Notes: a model not told the origin generated them from the letters alone. DNA of 64,000 nt from Streptomyces sp. NBC_00568 (GCF_026341855.1 NZ_JAPENW010000002.1:403778-467777), one strand, 5' to 3'. Positions 25,486-35,540 are shown, counted from the stretch's first letter. Made by a program: numbers and translations.

Positions 25486-26061
25486 CTACGAGCTTTCCGC
25501 TGCCTGGCAGTCGGGCAGGGCATTCCCCCACGGGTGACCTGGCGGCAAGCCGACGCGGGGGTCGTCCACCCACGCTCTCCAGGCACGCGGCAGCCGAACC
25601 GAACACTGCGACGTCGGCTGCTCCAGTAGGTCCCACGCGTCGCGGTAGCCCTCCCATGTCGGCGCGTACACGCGGGCCTGATCGAAACCGGTGTTCCTCT
25701 TGCCGGGCGGGACACCCGGCTCGGTCAGCCAGGCCTGGTGCTCCATCCACGCCGCGGCCCACACATGGTCGCGCGGGACGACGTACGAGGCCGGTGCCTG
25801 CCCAGGCGTCGGGTCCAGAGCGACGAACACGAACCACTCGCGGTCGCTCAGGGACGGCAACTGCGTCTTGGTCCCGCAGCGCCAGTTCGGCCGCTGCATA
25901 GGGCTTGCCGTCTTGACCTGTACCTCGATCATGCGACGGGTGCCATCGGCTCGGACGGCGAGAATGTCGGTGCGCTCCAGCCCGTCGCGGGTGAGCGCGG
26001 CACCCCATCCGGCGCTTGCGAGCACCGAGCAGACCCAGTGCTCGCCAGCGCTCTTAGTCAT
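25486..26061 (-). CDS. PD-(D/E)XK nuclease-like protein
   Basis: About 191 aa from the ATG at 26061; a GTG 12 bases upstream is also possible. The N-terminal GEHWVCSVLASAGWGAALT...RTDILAVRADG and MIEVQVKTAS give helix, Asp, then a strand E-V-Q-V-K, the core of PD-(D/E)XK/DUF4365-like nucleases. The rest is Trp-rich and specific to this group. It stands alone on its strand. It may be a Holliday-junction- or restriction-type nuclease remnant retained after transfer. The call is moderately supported by the motif only. Confidence 0.55.
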   Translation of the reverse strand: MTKSAGEHWVCSVLASAGWGAALTRDGLERTDILAVRADGTRRMIEVQVKTASPMQRPNWRCGTKTQLPSLSDREWFVFVALDPTPGQAPASYVVPRDHVWAAAWMEHQAWLTEPGVPPGKRNTGFDQARVYAPTWEGYRDAWDLLEQPTSQCSVRLPRAWRAWVDDPRVGLPPGHPWGNALPDCQAAESS

Positions 26062-26554
26062 CTTCGTGTCCACGACAGAGAGTGTGCGCGATGGCCACGA
26101 CGCTTCGCGAGCGACGTGGGGTTCCCTCTCCACGGCGCATCAGAGGCGCACGCTCGTGAGGAGCCACGTTCCCCCAGGTCAACCCCCCCCTTCATGCAGG
26201 CTGGCGTAGCCGTGCTCCACGACGTCCGCATGAAGCGGTCGGTGAAGGGTTTCCGATGCTGTGGGCGGCCCGGCCTCGAGGCACGCACCAACGTCTTCTG
26301 CCGTGGCGGGGCGTGAGGTTCAGCTGCGGGTGTCCTTGAAGCGCACGGCCGGTACCCAACCTTCTGCACCAGTGCAGCGGCGGACCACGCCGCGGGTCTC
26401 AAGGGCGTCCCGGCTCGCGAGGGGTGGAGTCGGTTCCGGACCGCCGCTCCCAACGTGCCCCCAGTCATCATGAACGGCCCCAGCTACCGCCCCAACAAAC
26501 GGCCCAAGAACCGCGCTGACAAGCCCGCCAAAACGCTCACCTGACACCGGCCGG
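26062..26554. other. Gene-poor stretch
   Basis: I see no gene, RNA or repeat that I can support. A run CAACCCCCCCCTT near 26180 is low-complexity. Reading frames here have no Shine-Dalgarno site and poor codon usage. Confidence 0.4.
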
Positions 26555-26818
26555 TCAGAATCCGGCGTCGGCAGGACGCTGATGTCCGCACGACGCCGGG
26601 TTGCCGCTCTTGTCGAAGACCTCAGCGTCACTGCCCGAATTCACCCACACAGTAATGCCCTGATCATGAAAGACGACGTTGAACGGCGACTCTTCGGGCC
26701 CCGTCTCGGTCACGACGGTGAACTCCTCGCCCGGACGCATCCAGTGATCAGTTCCCCAGGGCTCCACCCAGAGGCAGAGCAGGCTGTCTGTCCCGTTGCT
26801 CACGCTCGTCTTCGACAC
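26555..26818 (-). CDS. Small conserved-looking hypothetical protein
   Basis: An 87-aa acidic protein with TDSLLCLWVEPWGTDHWMRP and EFTVVTE followed by FNVVFHDQGITVWVNSG, a compact beta-rich pattern. I have seen this LCLWVEPWG...MRPGE type in Streptomyces hypothetical proteins, function unknown. It is monocistronic, about 90 bases from the ISL3 element, whose target site may have been in its upstream region. Confidence 0.6.
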   Translation of the reverse strand: MSKTSVSNGTDSLLCLWVEPWGTDHWMRPGEEFTVVTETGPEESPFNVVFHDQGITVWVNSGSDAEVFDKSGNPASCGHQRPADAGF

Positions 26819-26910
26819 GCACGCACTCTAACGAGCACCGCCGACGGCCTGAGATGCCTGGCGACAACCGGGAGCCTGGGGAATTACGTGAACTTCTGCC
26901 TGGGGAATTA

Positions 26911-28646
26911 CGGCTCTGGCGACGATCACGTGACGTGGTCAAGGTGTCAGCAGTATTCGTAATCTGAGAAGGTCGAAGTTCGCTCGCCCATAGCACTGGC
27001 GTTTGAGGGCCTTGATGCGTGTCACGGCGCCCTCGACTGCACCTGAGTTGTGTTCCAGGGTCAGTCCGTTGATGACGGCGTCCAGGTCTCGGCGTAAGCC
27101 GGTGGCGAGCGTCTTCAGTGCCGGGAGGTCGTCGGCGTCCACGGTGTCCAGCCAGGCCGGAAGATCGGCGCCATGTCGCTGCGTCATGATGGCGGCGAAT
27201 GTGCGGATGTGGTTGTGCAAGCGTTCGAGATGCTCGCAACTGGATACGGCGGTCTTCAGCCCGAGCGCGTCGTCCTGGTCGAGGTGGTCGGGGTGGGTGA
27301 GCATCCAGCGGCTGACCTGGCGTGGTTTGGGGATCGCCGGGGTGGTCGGCGCGGACTTTCCGGGTCCGCGTTTGCGTCCGTCGCCGTGCGGACGCAGCGG
27401 CCGTAGGTATCGGCGGACGATCTGGACGCTGCCGGTGAAGCCCAGGACGCGGAGTTCGGCGGTGATGTCCTGGGCATTGGTGACTCCGTCGTTCCAGCAC
27501 TGGTTGACCACGTCGCGCCACGGGTCCAGTCGACTGGCCCGGTTCTCGGCCTTGGCCAGCAGTTCCTCGACGGTGGCGGCATCGGCGAAGCGGCGCACGG
27601 TCTGGATGTCGAGGTTCAGCTCGCGGCCGACCGCAGCTCGGGACAAGCCGCGGGCAAGGCATTCCTGCACGTCGGCGTGGCGTTGTCGGGTTCGGGCGGC
27701 CAGCGGGTGGTAGTCCCGGCTCGGCGGGCCGGGGATCTCTGGCGGGGGCGCGTGCTCCTCGGGTTGGACCTCGGCCTCGGCGCGAACTGCCTGACGTAGG
27801 CAGCCGTGGTGTGTCACGACCGTCTTCTGCGCCGCTTCGCAGAGGTTCTTCCACAGGTGAAAGCGGTCCGCGACCTGCAGAGCGTCCGGCGCGCCGGCCC
27901 GGACGCCCTCGGCGTAGGCGCCGCCGCGGTCTCGGCACACGATCTTGACGCCGGGATGTCTGGTCAGCCAATCGGCCAGCGTCTGGGCCTCGCGGTCCGG
28001 CAGCACGTCGATCGGCCGGTGCGTTTCCATGTCGATCAAGATGGTGTTGTAGGAGTGACGGCGTCGGATCGCGAAGTCGTCCACGCCGAGCACGGTCACT
28101 GACGGGACCTTGGGCGCAGGCTGTTTACGGATCAGTTTGATGAGCAGATCACGGCCGCAGGGCATGGCCAGCTGAGTGGCGAGCCGGGATCCGGCACGGC
28201 CGGCCAGCGACAGCGCTATCGACACCAGAGCCTTGGTCAGCGTCGGCGTCCGCCGGGAGAACGGCACGGTGAGGCCCGGGATTTGCTCACTGAACGTTGT
28301 CTGGGAGCACGCATCGTTGACGCATTTGAAGCGACGCACCGTCACCACGAGCTTCGCCCCGCGTCCGGCAACCGGCGAGTCCGCCAGCGAACGACGGTAG
28401 CGACCGTGGACTCGCGAGGACTTCGATCCGCAGCCGGAACACGCTGCGACCGACGCGGAAGACCGCACGGACAACGTTACTGACACCCCGTCGGACTCCA
28501 TCCGATCGACGGCAACAGCGTTCAGATGCGGAAACAGGTCCTCAACACACCGCGATAAGCACGCCGGTCATCGTCTCCGATCACACAGGGCCCTGCGTGC
28601 CACGACGCGTCGACCTGGGCACGTCACGTGATCGTCGCCAGAGCCG
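26911..28646 (-). mobile_element. ISL3-family insertion sequence
   Basis: Perfect 24-base terminal inverted repeats, 26911-26934 and 28623-28646 (CGGCTCTGGCGACGATCACG...), bound a single transposase gene. GAATTAC occurs at 26905-26911 and again at 28646-28652, so a 5-7-base target duplication flanks the element. The element looks intact and recent. Confidence 0.85.
26939..28501 (-). CDS. ISL3-family transposase
   Basis: A 520-aa transposase filling the ISL3 element. The N-terminus has paired Cys motifs (CSGCGSKS and CVNDACSQ) of the zinc-ribbon type, then an HTH region. The DDE core shows VLGVDDFAIRR, KIVCRDRGGAYAEG and, towards the C-terminus, the Glu-bearing helix near HNSGAVEGAVTRIKALKRQ. 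These are typical of ISL3 enzymes, which cut and paste DNA. Length and motifs are complete, so it is probably active. Confidence 0.9.
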   Translation of the reverse strand: MESDGVSVTLSVRSSASVAACSGCGSKSSRVHGRYRRSLADSPVAGRGAKLVVTVRRFKCVNDACSQTTFSEQIPGLTVPFSRRTPTLTKALVSIALSLAGRAGSRLATQLAMPCGRDLLIKLIRKQPAPKVPSVTVLGVDDFAIRRRHSYNTILIDMETHRPIDVLPDREAQTLADWLTRHPGVKIVCRDRGGAYAEGVRAGAPDALQVADRFHLWKNLCEAAQKTVVTHHGCLRQAVRAEAEVQPEEHAPPPEIPGPPSRDYHPLAARTRQRHADVQECLARGLSRAAVGRELNLDIQTVRRFADAATVEELLAKAENRASRLDPWRDVVNQCWNDGVTNAQDITAELRVLGFTGSVQIVRRYLRPLRPHGDGRKRGPGKSAPTTPAIPKPRQVSRWMLTHPDHLDQDDALGLKTAVSSCEHLERLHNHIRTFAAIMTQRHGADLPAWLDTVDADDLPALKTLATGLRRDLDAVINGLTLEHNSGAVEGAVTRIKALKRQCYGRANFDLLRLRILLTP

Positions 28647-28648
28647 AA

Positions 28649-28894
28649 TTACGCGATCGTCCACAGTGCGTCGCGACGAGCGTGATCGGATGCCCGGCAC
28701 GCATCGAGGATCGCGTCGAGGACCGAGGGGGACGGAGCCGACGTACCGGCCTCGGCGTTTTGGATAGTGCCGCGAGAGACCGCTGCGGCCGAGGCGAGAG
28801 CACGCTGGCTGAGCCGCGCATCTCTGCGCAGCCTGGCCAGGTGTGCAGCGAGCGGGGCATAGGGAGCCTGCGCGGTACGGCGGGGAGAGGGCAT
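28649..28894 (-). CDS. XRE-family transcriptional regulator
   Basis: An 81-aa protein that is nearly all helix-turn-helix: LARLRRDARLSQRALASAAA, VSRGTIQNAEAG, then PSVLDAILDAC. It follows the small membrane protein gene by 10 bases and is presumably co-transcribed. Its TAA stop lies inside the duplicated target of the ISL3 element; the sequence GTAATTC exists on both sides, so the stop was there before insertion and the gene is intact. Confidence 0.75.
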   Translation of the reverse strand: MPSPRRTAQAPYAPLAAHLARLRRDARLSQRALASAAAVSRGTIQNAEAGTSAPSPSVLDAILDACRASDHARRDALWTIA

Positions 28895-28903
28895 GCCGGG
28901 CGC

Positions 28904-29179
28904 CTACCTGCCCACGCCGGAGCGGACGGCAGCCTCGACCAAGACAGCGATCAGGCGGCGCCCGCCGCCGGCGAGGGCAAGCGTGCCTGCACCGGTGGCA
29001 CCACAGCCGCCAAGCAAAGCAAGGATCTCACCGACCGGCGTCCCCTCGTGAAACAGCAGGGTGCCGAGCATGAGGAACGCGATCAGCAAGATCAGCGCCT
29101 GAGTTGGGCCCCAGCGCGCCGGGGCGACAGGGACAGAGTGCGGGCAGGGGCAGGACAGGTGGCTCACGCATGACTCCAT
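28904..29179 (-). CDS. Small membrane protein
   Basis: About 91 aa from the ATG at 29179. Two hydrophobic helices (ALILLIAFLMLGTLLF and the Gly/Ala-rich ILALLGGCGATGAGTLAL) span the middle, with a basic C-terminal tail. A Cys-rich N-terminus (MESCVSHLSCPCPH) is unusual. It precedes the XRE gene by 10 bases; such membrane-protein/XRE pairs occur in Streptomyces. The function is unknown. Confidence 0.5.
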   Translation of the reverse strand: MESCVSHLSCPCPHSVPVAPARWGPTQALILLIAFLMLGTLLFHEGTPVGEILALLGGCGATGAGTLALAGGGRRLIAVLVEAAVRSGVGR

Positions 29180-29739
29180 CGGGCGGTGGGATCCTGGCAG
29201 GCGGCCGGTGACCCCAGAGGTAAGTGGTCGCAAAACGCGCAGCTGATGCGGCAGTTGGCCCTGCCGGAACGCGGGCTGCGCGACACGCACAGCCTTCCAC
29301 GGCGCTGCCTCCGCCCGCCTAACACCCACAACCCCTATGTCTGCTTTGCTGGTCGCTGGCCCAATAAATGTTCCCCTGCCGGCTACGCAGTTCCGGCCGG
29401 CACCCACGCCTCCCGTACCGGCCGCCTACGGGCACCGCCTGCGGTACACGGTAGGAATCTGAGCACGCGAGGGCAGCTCCCCGGCCGATGCTGGCCGGCA
29501 GGTGCCCGCACGGCCCACTATTCGTCCCCGCTCGCTTGCCATCGAGGACTGGGTAGTGGACGCTGCGCAGCGGCGACCCCCGCGCTCCGGCGGTGGTGCT
29601 GTCCTCCTGAAGGCGACTGGTCGCATGCCCGAACCTCAGGATCCGGCAGATGCGTTGGCCCGCATCTGCCGAGCGCCTGGCCGGCATCTTCGGTGCCGGC
29701 CTTCGGTGCATCCGGCGGCCCCGCATGCCAGGGTGCAGG
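29180..29739. other. Gene-poor stretch beside IS remnant
   Basis: No gene I can support. The right end merges with the debris of the IS630 remnant, whose expected C-terminal coding sequence is replaced by unrelated sequence from about 29740. Confidence 0.4.
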
Positions 29740-30625
29740 CCCCCCCGGTGGGTGTGAAGCACAGCTCGACCTTGTTCCTCGCCGCCCACTTGCGGATCTT
29801 CCAGTTCAGGTGGGCGGAGAGGCTGTCGAGGGTCACGTAGACCGGGCCGCCGTCCGGACGGGCGGCCAGAATCGACCGCAGGGCGGCCCAGGCCTGGTCG
29901 ATGCCCTTACGACGCCGGTTGACACCCCACAGCTTGTCGTCGCCGACCGAGTAGCAGCCATGGAAGTAGGTGAAGGCCATGGGCGCAGCGGTAAGCGGCC
30001 AGCAGCCTGTCGGGCCGGCTTTGTTCGGCCCAGCAGGAGCCAGCGGTGTGGCGGATGCCCAGCGGCCCGAACTCGGCGAAGGCGAATTGCGGTCAGGAGG
30101 CTCGTTGACCGCGTACTCGATCCGGGCCAGCTTGGCGTCGAAGGCAGGGCCCGGGGACTCCTTCCAGGTTTTCGTCCTCTGGAAGGCGATTCTCCGGCGG
30201 GCTAGTAGGCACCGCAGTGTCTCGCGGCCGATCCGGACCGGCCTAGCGATGTTCCGGCGCAGGTGGCCAGCGAGTTTGCGGACCGACCAGCGGGCGAAGG
30301 GCCCGCCCAGCACAGTCGGGCGGGTGGTGGCCGCCTAGATGACGAACTCCTCGTCGTCACTGCTCAGTAGGCGGGGACGACCTCCCGCCCACTGAGGGTT
30401 GAGGCTTGCGAGCCCGCTCTCGTTGAATCGGTGGATCACGTCACGGACGGTGTCCTCGTCTGCCTGGACCAGTCGCGATCACCGGGACCGTGCTGCCGCC
30501 GGCCGAGGCCAGCAGCATCATCGCCCGCCGGAACCGCACGGAGCTCGTGATGCCCGCCGAACGATCTGCAGGAGTTTCTGCGCCTCCTGCTCCGTCAGCC
30601 TCTGGATCCCGGCCGGTGGTGCCAT
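29740..30625 (-). pseudogene. IS630-family transposase remnant
   Basis: Read leftward from an ATG at 30625 the pieces are MAPPAGIQRLTEQEAQKLLQ, a frameshifted helix region, then DTVRDVIHRFNESGLASLNP and a TAG stop (30335-30337). Next come RPTVLGGPFARWSVRKLAGH and a DDE region with YVTLDSLSAHLNWKIRKW. The reading ends at ELCFTPTG, where the family continues with its last catalytic segment. Frameshifts, a nonsense codon and a lost 3' end make it inactive. Confidence 0.75.
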
Positions 30626-31046
30626 CCCGCCTCCCTGTTGGGTGGAAGCGACGTCGCTTCCAACGAACACGACGAGCAACCCAGTGAACCTATGCGGTCA
30701 CAGCGCTAGGTAATGCATCTACATGTGCGCGTTTGTCGTAGATGTGGAGGGGGTCAAGTCTAGGTAAATGATCAACGCCACCGAGTATGCCGGATGGCTG
30801 GAACTCGTCATCGCTGCACAGCGATCTGTCCGGTTATGGGATCAACGAACCTTACCAAAACAGAATATTTGCTACTTATATTGAAATGCTCCTGTTGGCT
30901 GAATGCTCATCTCTGGCTAATCCGGGACCGGATGCTCGCAGTTTCCGCCCTTGACGCACACAAGTAATGCTCAGTTAAAGTCCGATCACTTTTTGTCATA
31001 GATGTGACTCCTGGGTGGGGACTCGTGGAGTCGGTAAGGCGGGGGG
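30626..31046. other. Upstream region of LamG/RHS locus
   Basis: A less GC-rich stretch of about 420 bases. CATCTAC (about 30716) and GTAGATG (about 30738) form an inverted pair near the IS630 remnant end. TGTC[G/A]TAGATGTG occurs twice, near 30735 and 30995. A candidate promoter lies at 30951-30981. I see no gene. Confidence 0.45.
30951..30981 (+). promoter_or_regulatory. Candidate sigma-70-type promoter for LamG gene
   Basis: TTGACG (30951-30956) and TAAAGT (30976-30981) fit the -35 and TANNNT -10 elements with a 19-base spacer. The site lies 66 bases before the LamG start codon, whose own ribosome site is GGCGGGGGG. Spacing is at the long end, so the call is tentative. Confidence 0.35.
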
Positions 31047-34000
31047 ATGGGTGCGTTCGTGCTGCCTGTTGGCGGCAGAGCTCTTCTTGTAGCGGTTGCG
31101 AGCGTGGTCCTGGCGGGTGCGCTACAACCCGCTGCCGTTGCGGCTCCGGACGATAAGACGACGACCGGAGCCGTGGGTGGACGGCAGGCATCCGCGGCAA
31201 CGCGAACCCTCCAGGGGGCCCAGAAGGCCGCCGAAGAAGGCGACACGAATGTGGAAGTCACCTCGCTTCGCACTGAAGCGGGCGAGGTGTACGCCACACC
31301 GGACGGCAACTTCGAGGCTGTCCAGCATCTGCGACCGGTACGCACGCGGGTAGACGGTGAGTGGAAATCGATCGACGACACCCTGTCCAAGCAGTCCGAC
31401 GGCAGTGTGGCGCCCCGCGCCTCTGCCGTTGGCATCGAGTTCTCCGGCGGCGGAACGAATCCGCTGGTGACGCTCGAACGCACCGGCAAAAGGCTGTCGT
31501 TCTCATGGCCGACATCTCTTCCGGCTCCGACGTTGGACGGCGACACGGCCACCTACGCGAATGTGCTTCCGGACATCGACCTCAAGCTACGCGCGTCCAC
31601 CGACGGCTTTTCGCAGCTGCTCGTCGTGAACAGCGCTGAGGCGGCGAAGAACCCGAAGCTGGCAGAACTGAAGATGGGTGTCGAGTCCCCGGGGCTCGAT
31701 CTTCAGCGCACCGCGTCCGGCGGGCTCGAGGCCGTGGACGAAGCAGCCGGCGGGGTCGTGTTCCAGGCGGCCCAACCCCTCATGTGGGACTCAGGGCAGG
31801 CCGAAGGAACAAAGACGCAGCTGGTACGAGGTCCGCGGACGACAGCCGCAACGGCCGCAGAATCCGCGTCCGATGGCGACGAAGGTCCCGGGGACGGCGC
31901 GAACATCGCCCCGATCGGCGTGGAAGTGGCAAGCAGCGGGGCCGAGTTGCGGCTGACCCCGGACAAGGAACTGCTGACGGACCCCGCAACGACCTTCCCG
32001 GTCTACATCGATCCGCAGACCCACACTCCCAAGGCGGGGGAGTGGACCATGGTTTCGCGGTACTGGGCCAATACACCTCAGTGGCGCTTCAATGACGCGT
32101 CCGACGCCGGCGTTGGGTACTGCGGCTGGGACTACTGCGCCCCGTACGACCTCAAGCGGCTGTTCTACCGGTTCCCGACCGGTTCCTTCGGCGGCAAGTC
32201 GATCCTGAAGGCGACGTTCATCGCCCACGAGACGCATTCCGCCTCCTGCGACGCACGATCGGTGCAGCTGTGGCGGACGAAGGGCATCACCTCGTCGACG
32301 ACGTGGAACGACCAGTTGGCCAGCGGTTTTTGGATCGACAACATCGACTCACGGTCGGTGGCCAAGGGTGCTTCCGGCTGCCCTGCCGGTGACGTGGAGT
32401 TCGATGCCACGGCGGGGGTGAAGTACGCAGCGTCGCACGACTCCTCCTATACGACGTTCGGACTTCGTGCCGCTACGGAGGACGACAAGTATGGCTGGAA
32501 GCGGTTCTCGGACGACGCGTTCCTGCGCGTGACGTTCAACCAGCCGCCCAAGCAGATCGCGATGAAGCAGCTCACTTCCTCACGCGGTGGAACCTGCAGG
32601 AAGCCGGAGAAGAAGGTCAGCATCCGGTCGCTTCCGAAGATAGAGGCCAGCAATGTGAAGGACCCTGACAACGATCAGGTCAGCGTGCAGTTCCAGCTGT
32701 GGTGGGACGCCGGCAGCGGCTTCAAGAGTCAGTGGACCTCGGAGAAGATGACGCCGAAGAAGTCATCGGGTGCCGGAGCCGATTTCAGCACGCAATTGAC
32801 AGAAACGCTGTCCAACAAGAAGACGATTCCGCAGAACAAGACACTCGCATGGTACGCGCGGGCTGTCGACTACGAACAAGGCAAGTACTACAGCTACTCC
32901 CCATGGTCGGGGGCGGGTTCAGCGACCGGCTGCTACTTCGTCTGGGACAAAAGCGTGCCGGACGGGCCGAAGATCACGTCCGGTGACTATCCCGCAGCGG
33001 ACGACAGTGATCCAGAGGACCCGGTCTACGACGGAGTCGGCCGCTACGGCACCTTTACCATCGATGCGCCGAACTCGGACGTGACCAAGTACTGGTTCGG
33101 CGTCAACGAAGAACCCTCCGACGACAACGAGGTGTCCACCTCCGGAGGCGCGGCCAGGACCGTGAGCTTCCGGCCGACCAGAGCCGGCACGAACTTCGTG
33201 TTCGCCCAGGCGTTCGACGCCGCGGGGAACGGCAGCGAACCCATGACGTACAAGTTCCGCGTGAAGACGGGCCAGCCCACCCGCGCCGAGTGGAAACTCG
33301 ACGAAGCAGCCGGTACTCCCCAGGCTGCTGGCACGTCCGGGACACGCACACTCGACCTGAAGGGCGCCCCGACGCTGGGTGCGACAGGAGTCAAGGACAC
33401 TGCGGTCTCCCTGGACGGCGTGGACGACTACCTTGTCTCGGACATCCCGACGGTGGACACGTCCACCGGATTCTCCGTGTCCGCCTGGGTGAAGCCGAGC
33501 AAGATCCCGGACAGTGCTGCCGTCATCGCAGCCCAGCCAGGGAACAACGCCCCTGGATTCGAGCTGTACTACTCCAAGACGTACGACCGGTGGGCGTTCA
33601 ATCAGTACGCCTCCGATACAGCGTCCGCGACGCCGGTCAGGGTCATGCAAGGGGCTGCGGGCGGAGTCAAGGCAGGAGAGTGGGTCCTTCTCACCGGTAC
33701 CTACAGTTCCTCCACCGACCTGTTGTCGCTGTACGTTGACGGCTCCCTGGCGGGATCTGCGGCGTACTCCACGCCGTGGGATGCCCGGCGCGGTCTGCAG
33801 ATCGGTGCTGGATCCTACGGCGGAGCGCCCGGCAGTTTCTTCCCCGGCACGATCGATGATGTCCGGATCTACGACAAGCCTTTGGCGGCAGGCGAGGTCA
33901 CCAACCTCTTCAACAAGCAGCCGATCGGCACGGGCCGTCCGGCTCGCGCCGTGTTCTCCCTCGACGAGCCGGCAGCCGATTCGGGCGGCGAGGCCACGAC

Positions 34001-35405
34001 TACGGTGTCCGGGCATGCCGACGTGAATCCCGCCGTGTTCAAGGGGGGTGCGAAACCCGGAGAAGCGGGCAGGGCGGGCGAAGCTCTGAGCTTGGACGGC
34101 GTCGACGACTACGCCACCACTACCCCGCACGTGAACAACCAGCGCAGCTTCTCCGTGGTCGCCTGGGCGAAGCTGCCCAGGACCAAGCCCACCCACGCCG
34201 CTGTCATCGCCACCCAGACCAGCACCGTCAAGCCCGGCTTCGAGCTGTACTACTCGCCCACCTATGGCTGGTCGTTCAACCAGTACTCGCAGGACAGCGT
34301 GGACGGTACGCCGATGCGAGCCGCTCAGGGCGATCCCGGACTGGCCCCCGGCGGTGAGTGGACACAGGTGGCCGGTACCTACGACGCCGTGGACAACTAC
34401 CTGCGCCTGTATGTCCAGGGCACCTACGTGTCACGGGTCAACTTCGATTCCCCGTTCTACGGCGGCGGACCCGTGCAGATCGGTGCCGGCAACTACAGCG
34501 GTGCTGCCGACAGCTTCTTCCCGGGCCAGATCTCGGACGTGCAACTCTACGACCGGGCCCTGTCCGCCGGGGAGATGGCCGACATGTTCGACAGCAGACC
34601 GACCGTGGAGGGCCGTTGGCGCCTGGACTCCTCCTCGGGCAGCCCCGCCGTCTCACCCGACGACCTGGCCCGCGAGGACCACACCACTCACTCGCTGACC
34701 CTGGGCAGCGGGGCGAAGGTCGATGTCACGGGCGGCAGCAACATGGTCGGCGACGGCGGATTGCTGCTCAACGGCACCAGCACTGGATACGCCCAGACCG
34801 GGCCCTCGGCCAGTCCCTCGCCGATCGACACCAGCCGCAGCTTCACCGTCTCAGCCTGGGTCACCGCCCCCGCGCGGCCCCAAAAGCCAGTCACCGTCAT
34901 GAGCATGGCCGGGGCGAACCGCAACGGATTCGCGGTCCGCTACGTCCCCGACGAGAGCAGTCCGGCGACTGCCGGACGCTGGCAACTGGTCACGGTAAGC
35001 GCGGACTCGTCCACAGCACAGGTCTCCACGGCAGAGCACACCCTTTTCCAGAACACCGACGCGTGGAACCACATCGCAGTCGTCTACGACGCCTACGCGG
35101 GACAGATGCGCCTCTACGTCGACGGAAACGTACAGGTCAGACCCTGCCTCGATGATGACGACGACGGCGAGCCCGACGTTCCGACCTGCACCGAGCAGGT
35201 GTCCTGGAACTCGTCCGTCGTGCCCTTCGCCGCGGCCAAGGGCCTTCAGCTGGGCCGGCTGAAGACTGGCTCCAGTACGTGGGGCGAGTACTGGAGTGGA
35301 GCCATCGACGACGTCTGGGCCCTTCAGGGCGCGGCCAGCGACACGCAGATCGCAGCACTCGCCGACAGGAGCGGTGCGGGCCTGCCCACCATCCCAGGCC
35401 CCTGA
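31047..35405 (+). CDS. Secreted LamG-domain surface protein
   Basis: 1452 aa. A signal peptide covers about the first 33 residues (LLVAVASVVLAGALQPAAVAA). A low-complexity region and a beta-rich domain follow (about 330-490; YIDPQTHTPKAGEWTMVSRY, LKRLFYRFPTG), resembling DNRLRE-type surface modules. Then come three concanavalin-like LamG domains (from about 745, 960 and 1180), the first two with YYS and GAGSYGG/GAGNYSG-type motifs. LamG domains bind carbohydrates or proteins outside the cell. It is followed by a strong terminator and then the RHS gene; such LamG/RHS neighbours are common in Streptomyces and may act together at the surface. Confidence 0.8.
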   Translation: MGAFVLPVGGRALLVAVASVVLAGALQPAAVAAPDDKTTTGAVGGRQASAATRTLQGAQKAAEEGDTNVEVTSLRTEAGEVYATPDGNFEAVQHLRPVRTRVDGEWKSIDDTLSKQSDGSVAPRASAVGIEFSGGGTNPLVTLERTGKRLSFSWPTSLPAPTLDGDTATYANVLPDIDLKLRASTDGFSQLLVVNSAEAAKNPKLAELKMGVESPGLDLQRTASGGLEAVDEAAGGVVFQAAQPLMWDSGQAEGTKTQLVRGPRTTAATAAESASDGDEGPGDGANIAPIGVEVASSGAELRLTPDKELLTDPATTFPVYIDPQTHTPKAGEWTMVSRYWANTPQWRFNDASDAGVGYCGWDYCAPYDLKRLFYRFPTGSFGGKSILKATFIAHETHSASCDARSVQLWRTKGITSSTTWNDQLASGFWIDNIDSRSVAKGASGCPAGDVEFDATAGVKYAASHDSSYTTFGLRAATEDDKYGWKRFSDDAFLRVTFNQPPKQIAMKQLTSSRGGTCRKPEKKVSIRSLPKIEASNVKDPDNDQVSVQFQLWWDAGSGFKSQWTSEKMTPKKSSGAGADFSTQLTETLSNKKTIPQNKTLAWYARAVDYEQGKYYSYSPWSGAGSATGCYFVWDKSVPDGPKITSGDYPAADDSDPEDPVYDGVGRYGTFTIDAPNSDVTKYWFGVNEEPSDDNEVSTSGGAARTVSFRPTRAGTNFVFAQAFDAAGNGSEPMTYKFRVKTGQPTRAEWKLDEAAGTPQAAGTSGTRTLDLKGAPTLGATGVKDTAVSLDGVDDYLVSDIPTVDTSTGFSVSAWVKPSKIPDSAAVIAAQPGNNAPGFELYYSKTYDRWAFNQYASDTASATPVRVMQGAAGGVKAGEWVLLTGTYSSSTDLLSLYVDGSLAGSAAYSTPWDARRGLQIGAGSYGGAPGSFFPGTIDDVRIYDKPLAAGEVTNLFNKQPIGTGRPARAVFSLDEPAADSGGEATTTVSGHADVNPAVFKGGAKPGEAGRAGEALSLDGVDDYATTTPHVNNQRSFSVVAWAKLPRTKPTHAAVIATQTSTVKPGFELYYSPTYGWSFNQYSQDSVDGTPMRAAQGDPGLAPGGEWTQVAGTYDAVDNYLRLYVQGTYVSRVNFDSPFYGGGPVQIGAGNYSGAADSFFPGQISDVQLYDRALSAGEMADMFDSRPTVEGRWRLDSSSGSPAVSPDDLAREDHTTHSLTLGSGAKVDVTGGSNMVGDGGLLLNGTSTGYAQTGPSASPSPIDTSRSFTVSAWVTAPARPQKPVTVMSMAGANRNGFAVRYVPDESSPATAGRWQLVTVSADSSTAQVSTAEHTLFQNTDAWNHIAVVYDAYAGQMRLYVDGNVQVRPCLDDDDDGEPDVPTCTEQVSWNSSVVPFAAAKGLQLGRLKTGSSTWGEYWSGAIDDVWALQGAASDTQIAALADRSGAGLPTIPGP

Positions 35406-35412
35406 GTTCGGC

Positions 35413-35448
35413 CCGGTGGGGCCATCCCTTTGTGGATGGCCCCACCGG
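35413..35448 (+). terminator. Strong hairpin terminator between LamG and RHS genes
   Basis: A perfect 15-base-pair stem (35413-35427 with 35434-35448) and a 6-base loop CTTTGT lie 8 bases after the LamG stop. There is no U-tract, as is usual in Streptomyces. Confidence 0.8.
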
Positions 35449-35540
35449 CTGGTCGGCGAACAGGACCAGAAGTACATCCACAGCAGGATCCCCACACGGC
35501 GGTGCGAGCAACACGTGCGTGGCGCAGGACGGGCAAAGTG

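Noticed and set aside
32919..34196. 425-codon frame opposite the LamG gene
   Set aside because: Antisense of a clear LamG-coding region; no independent support.
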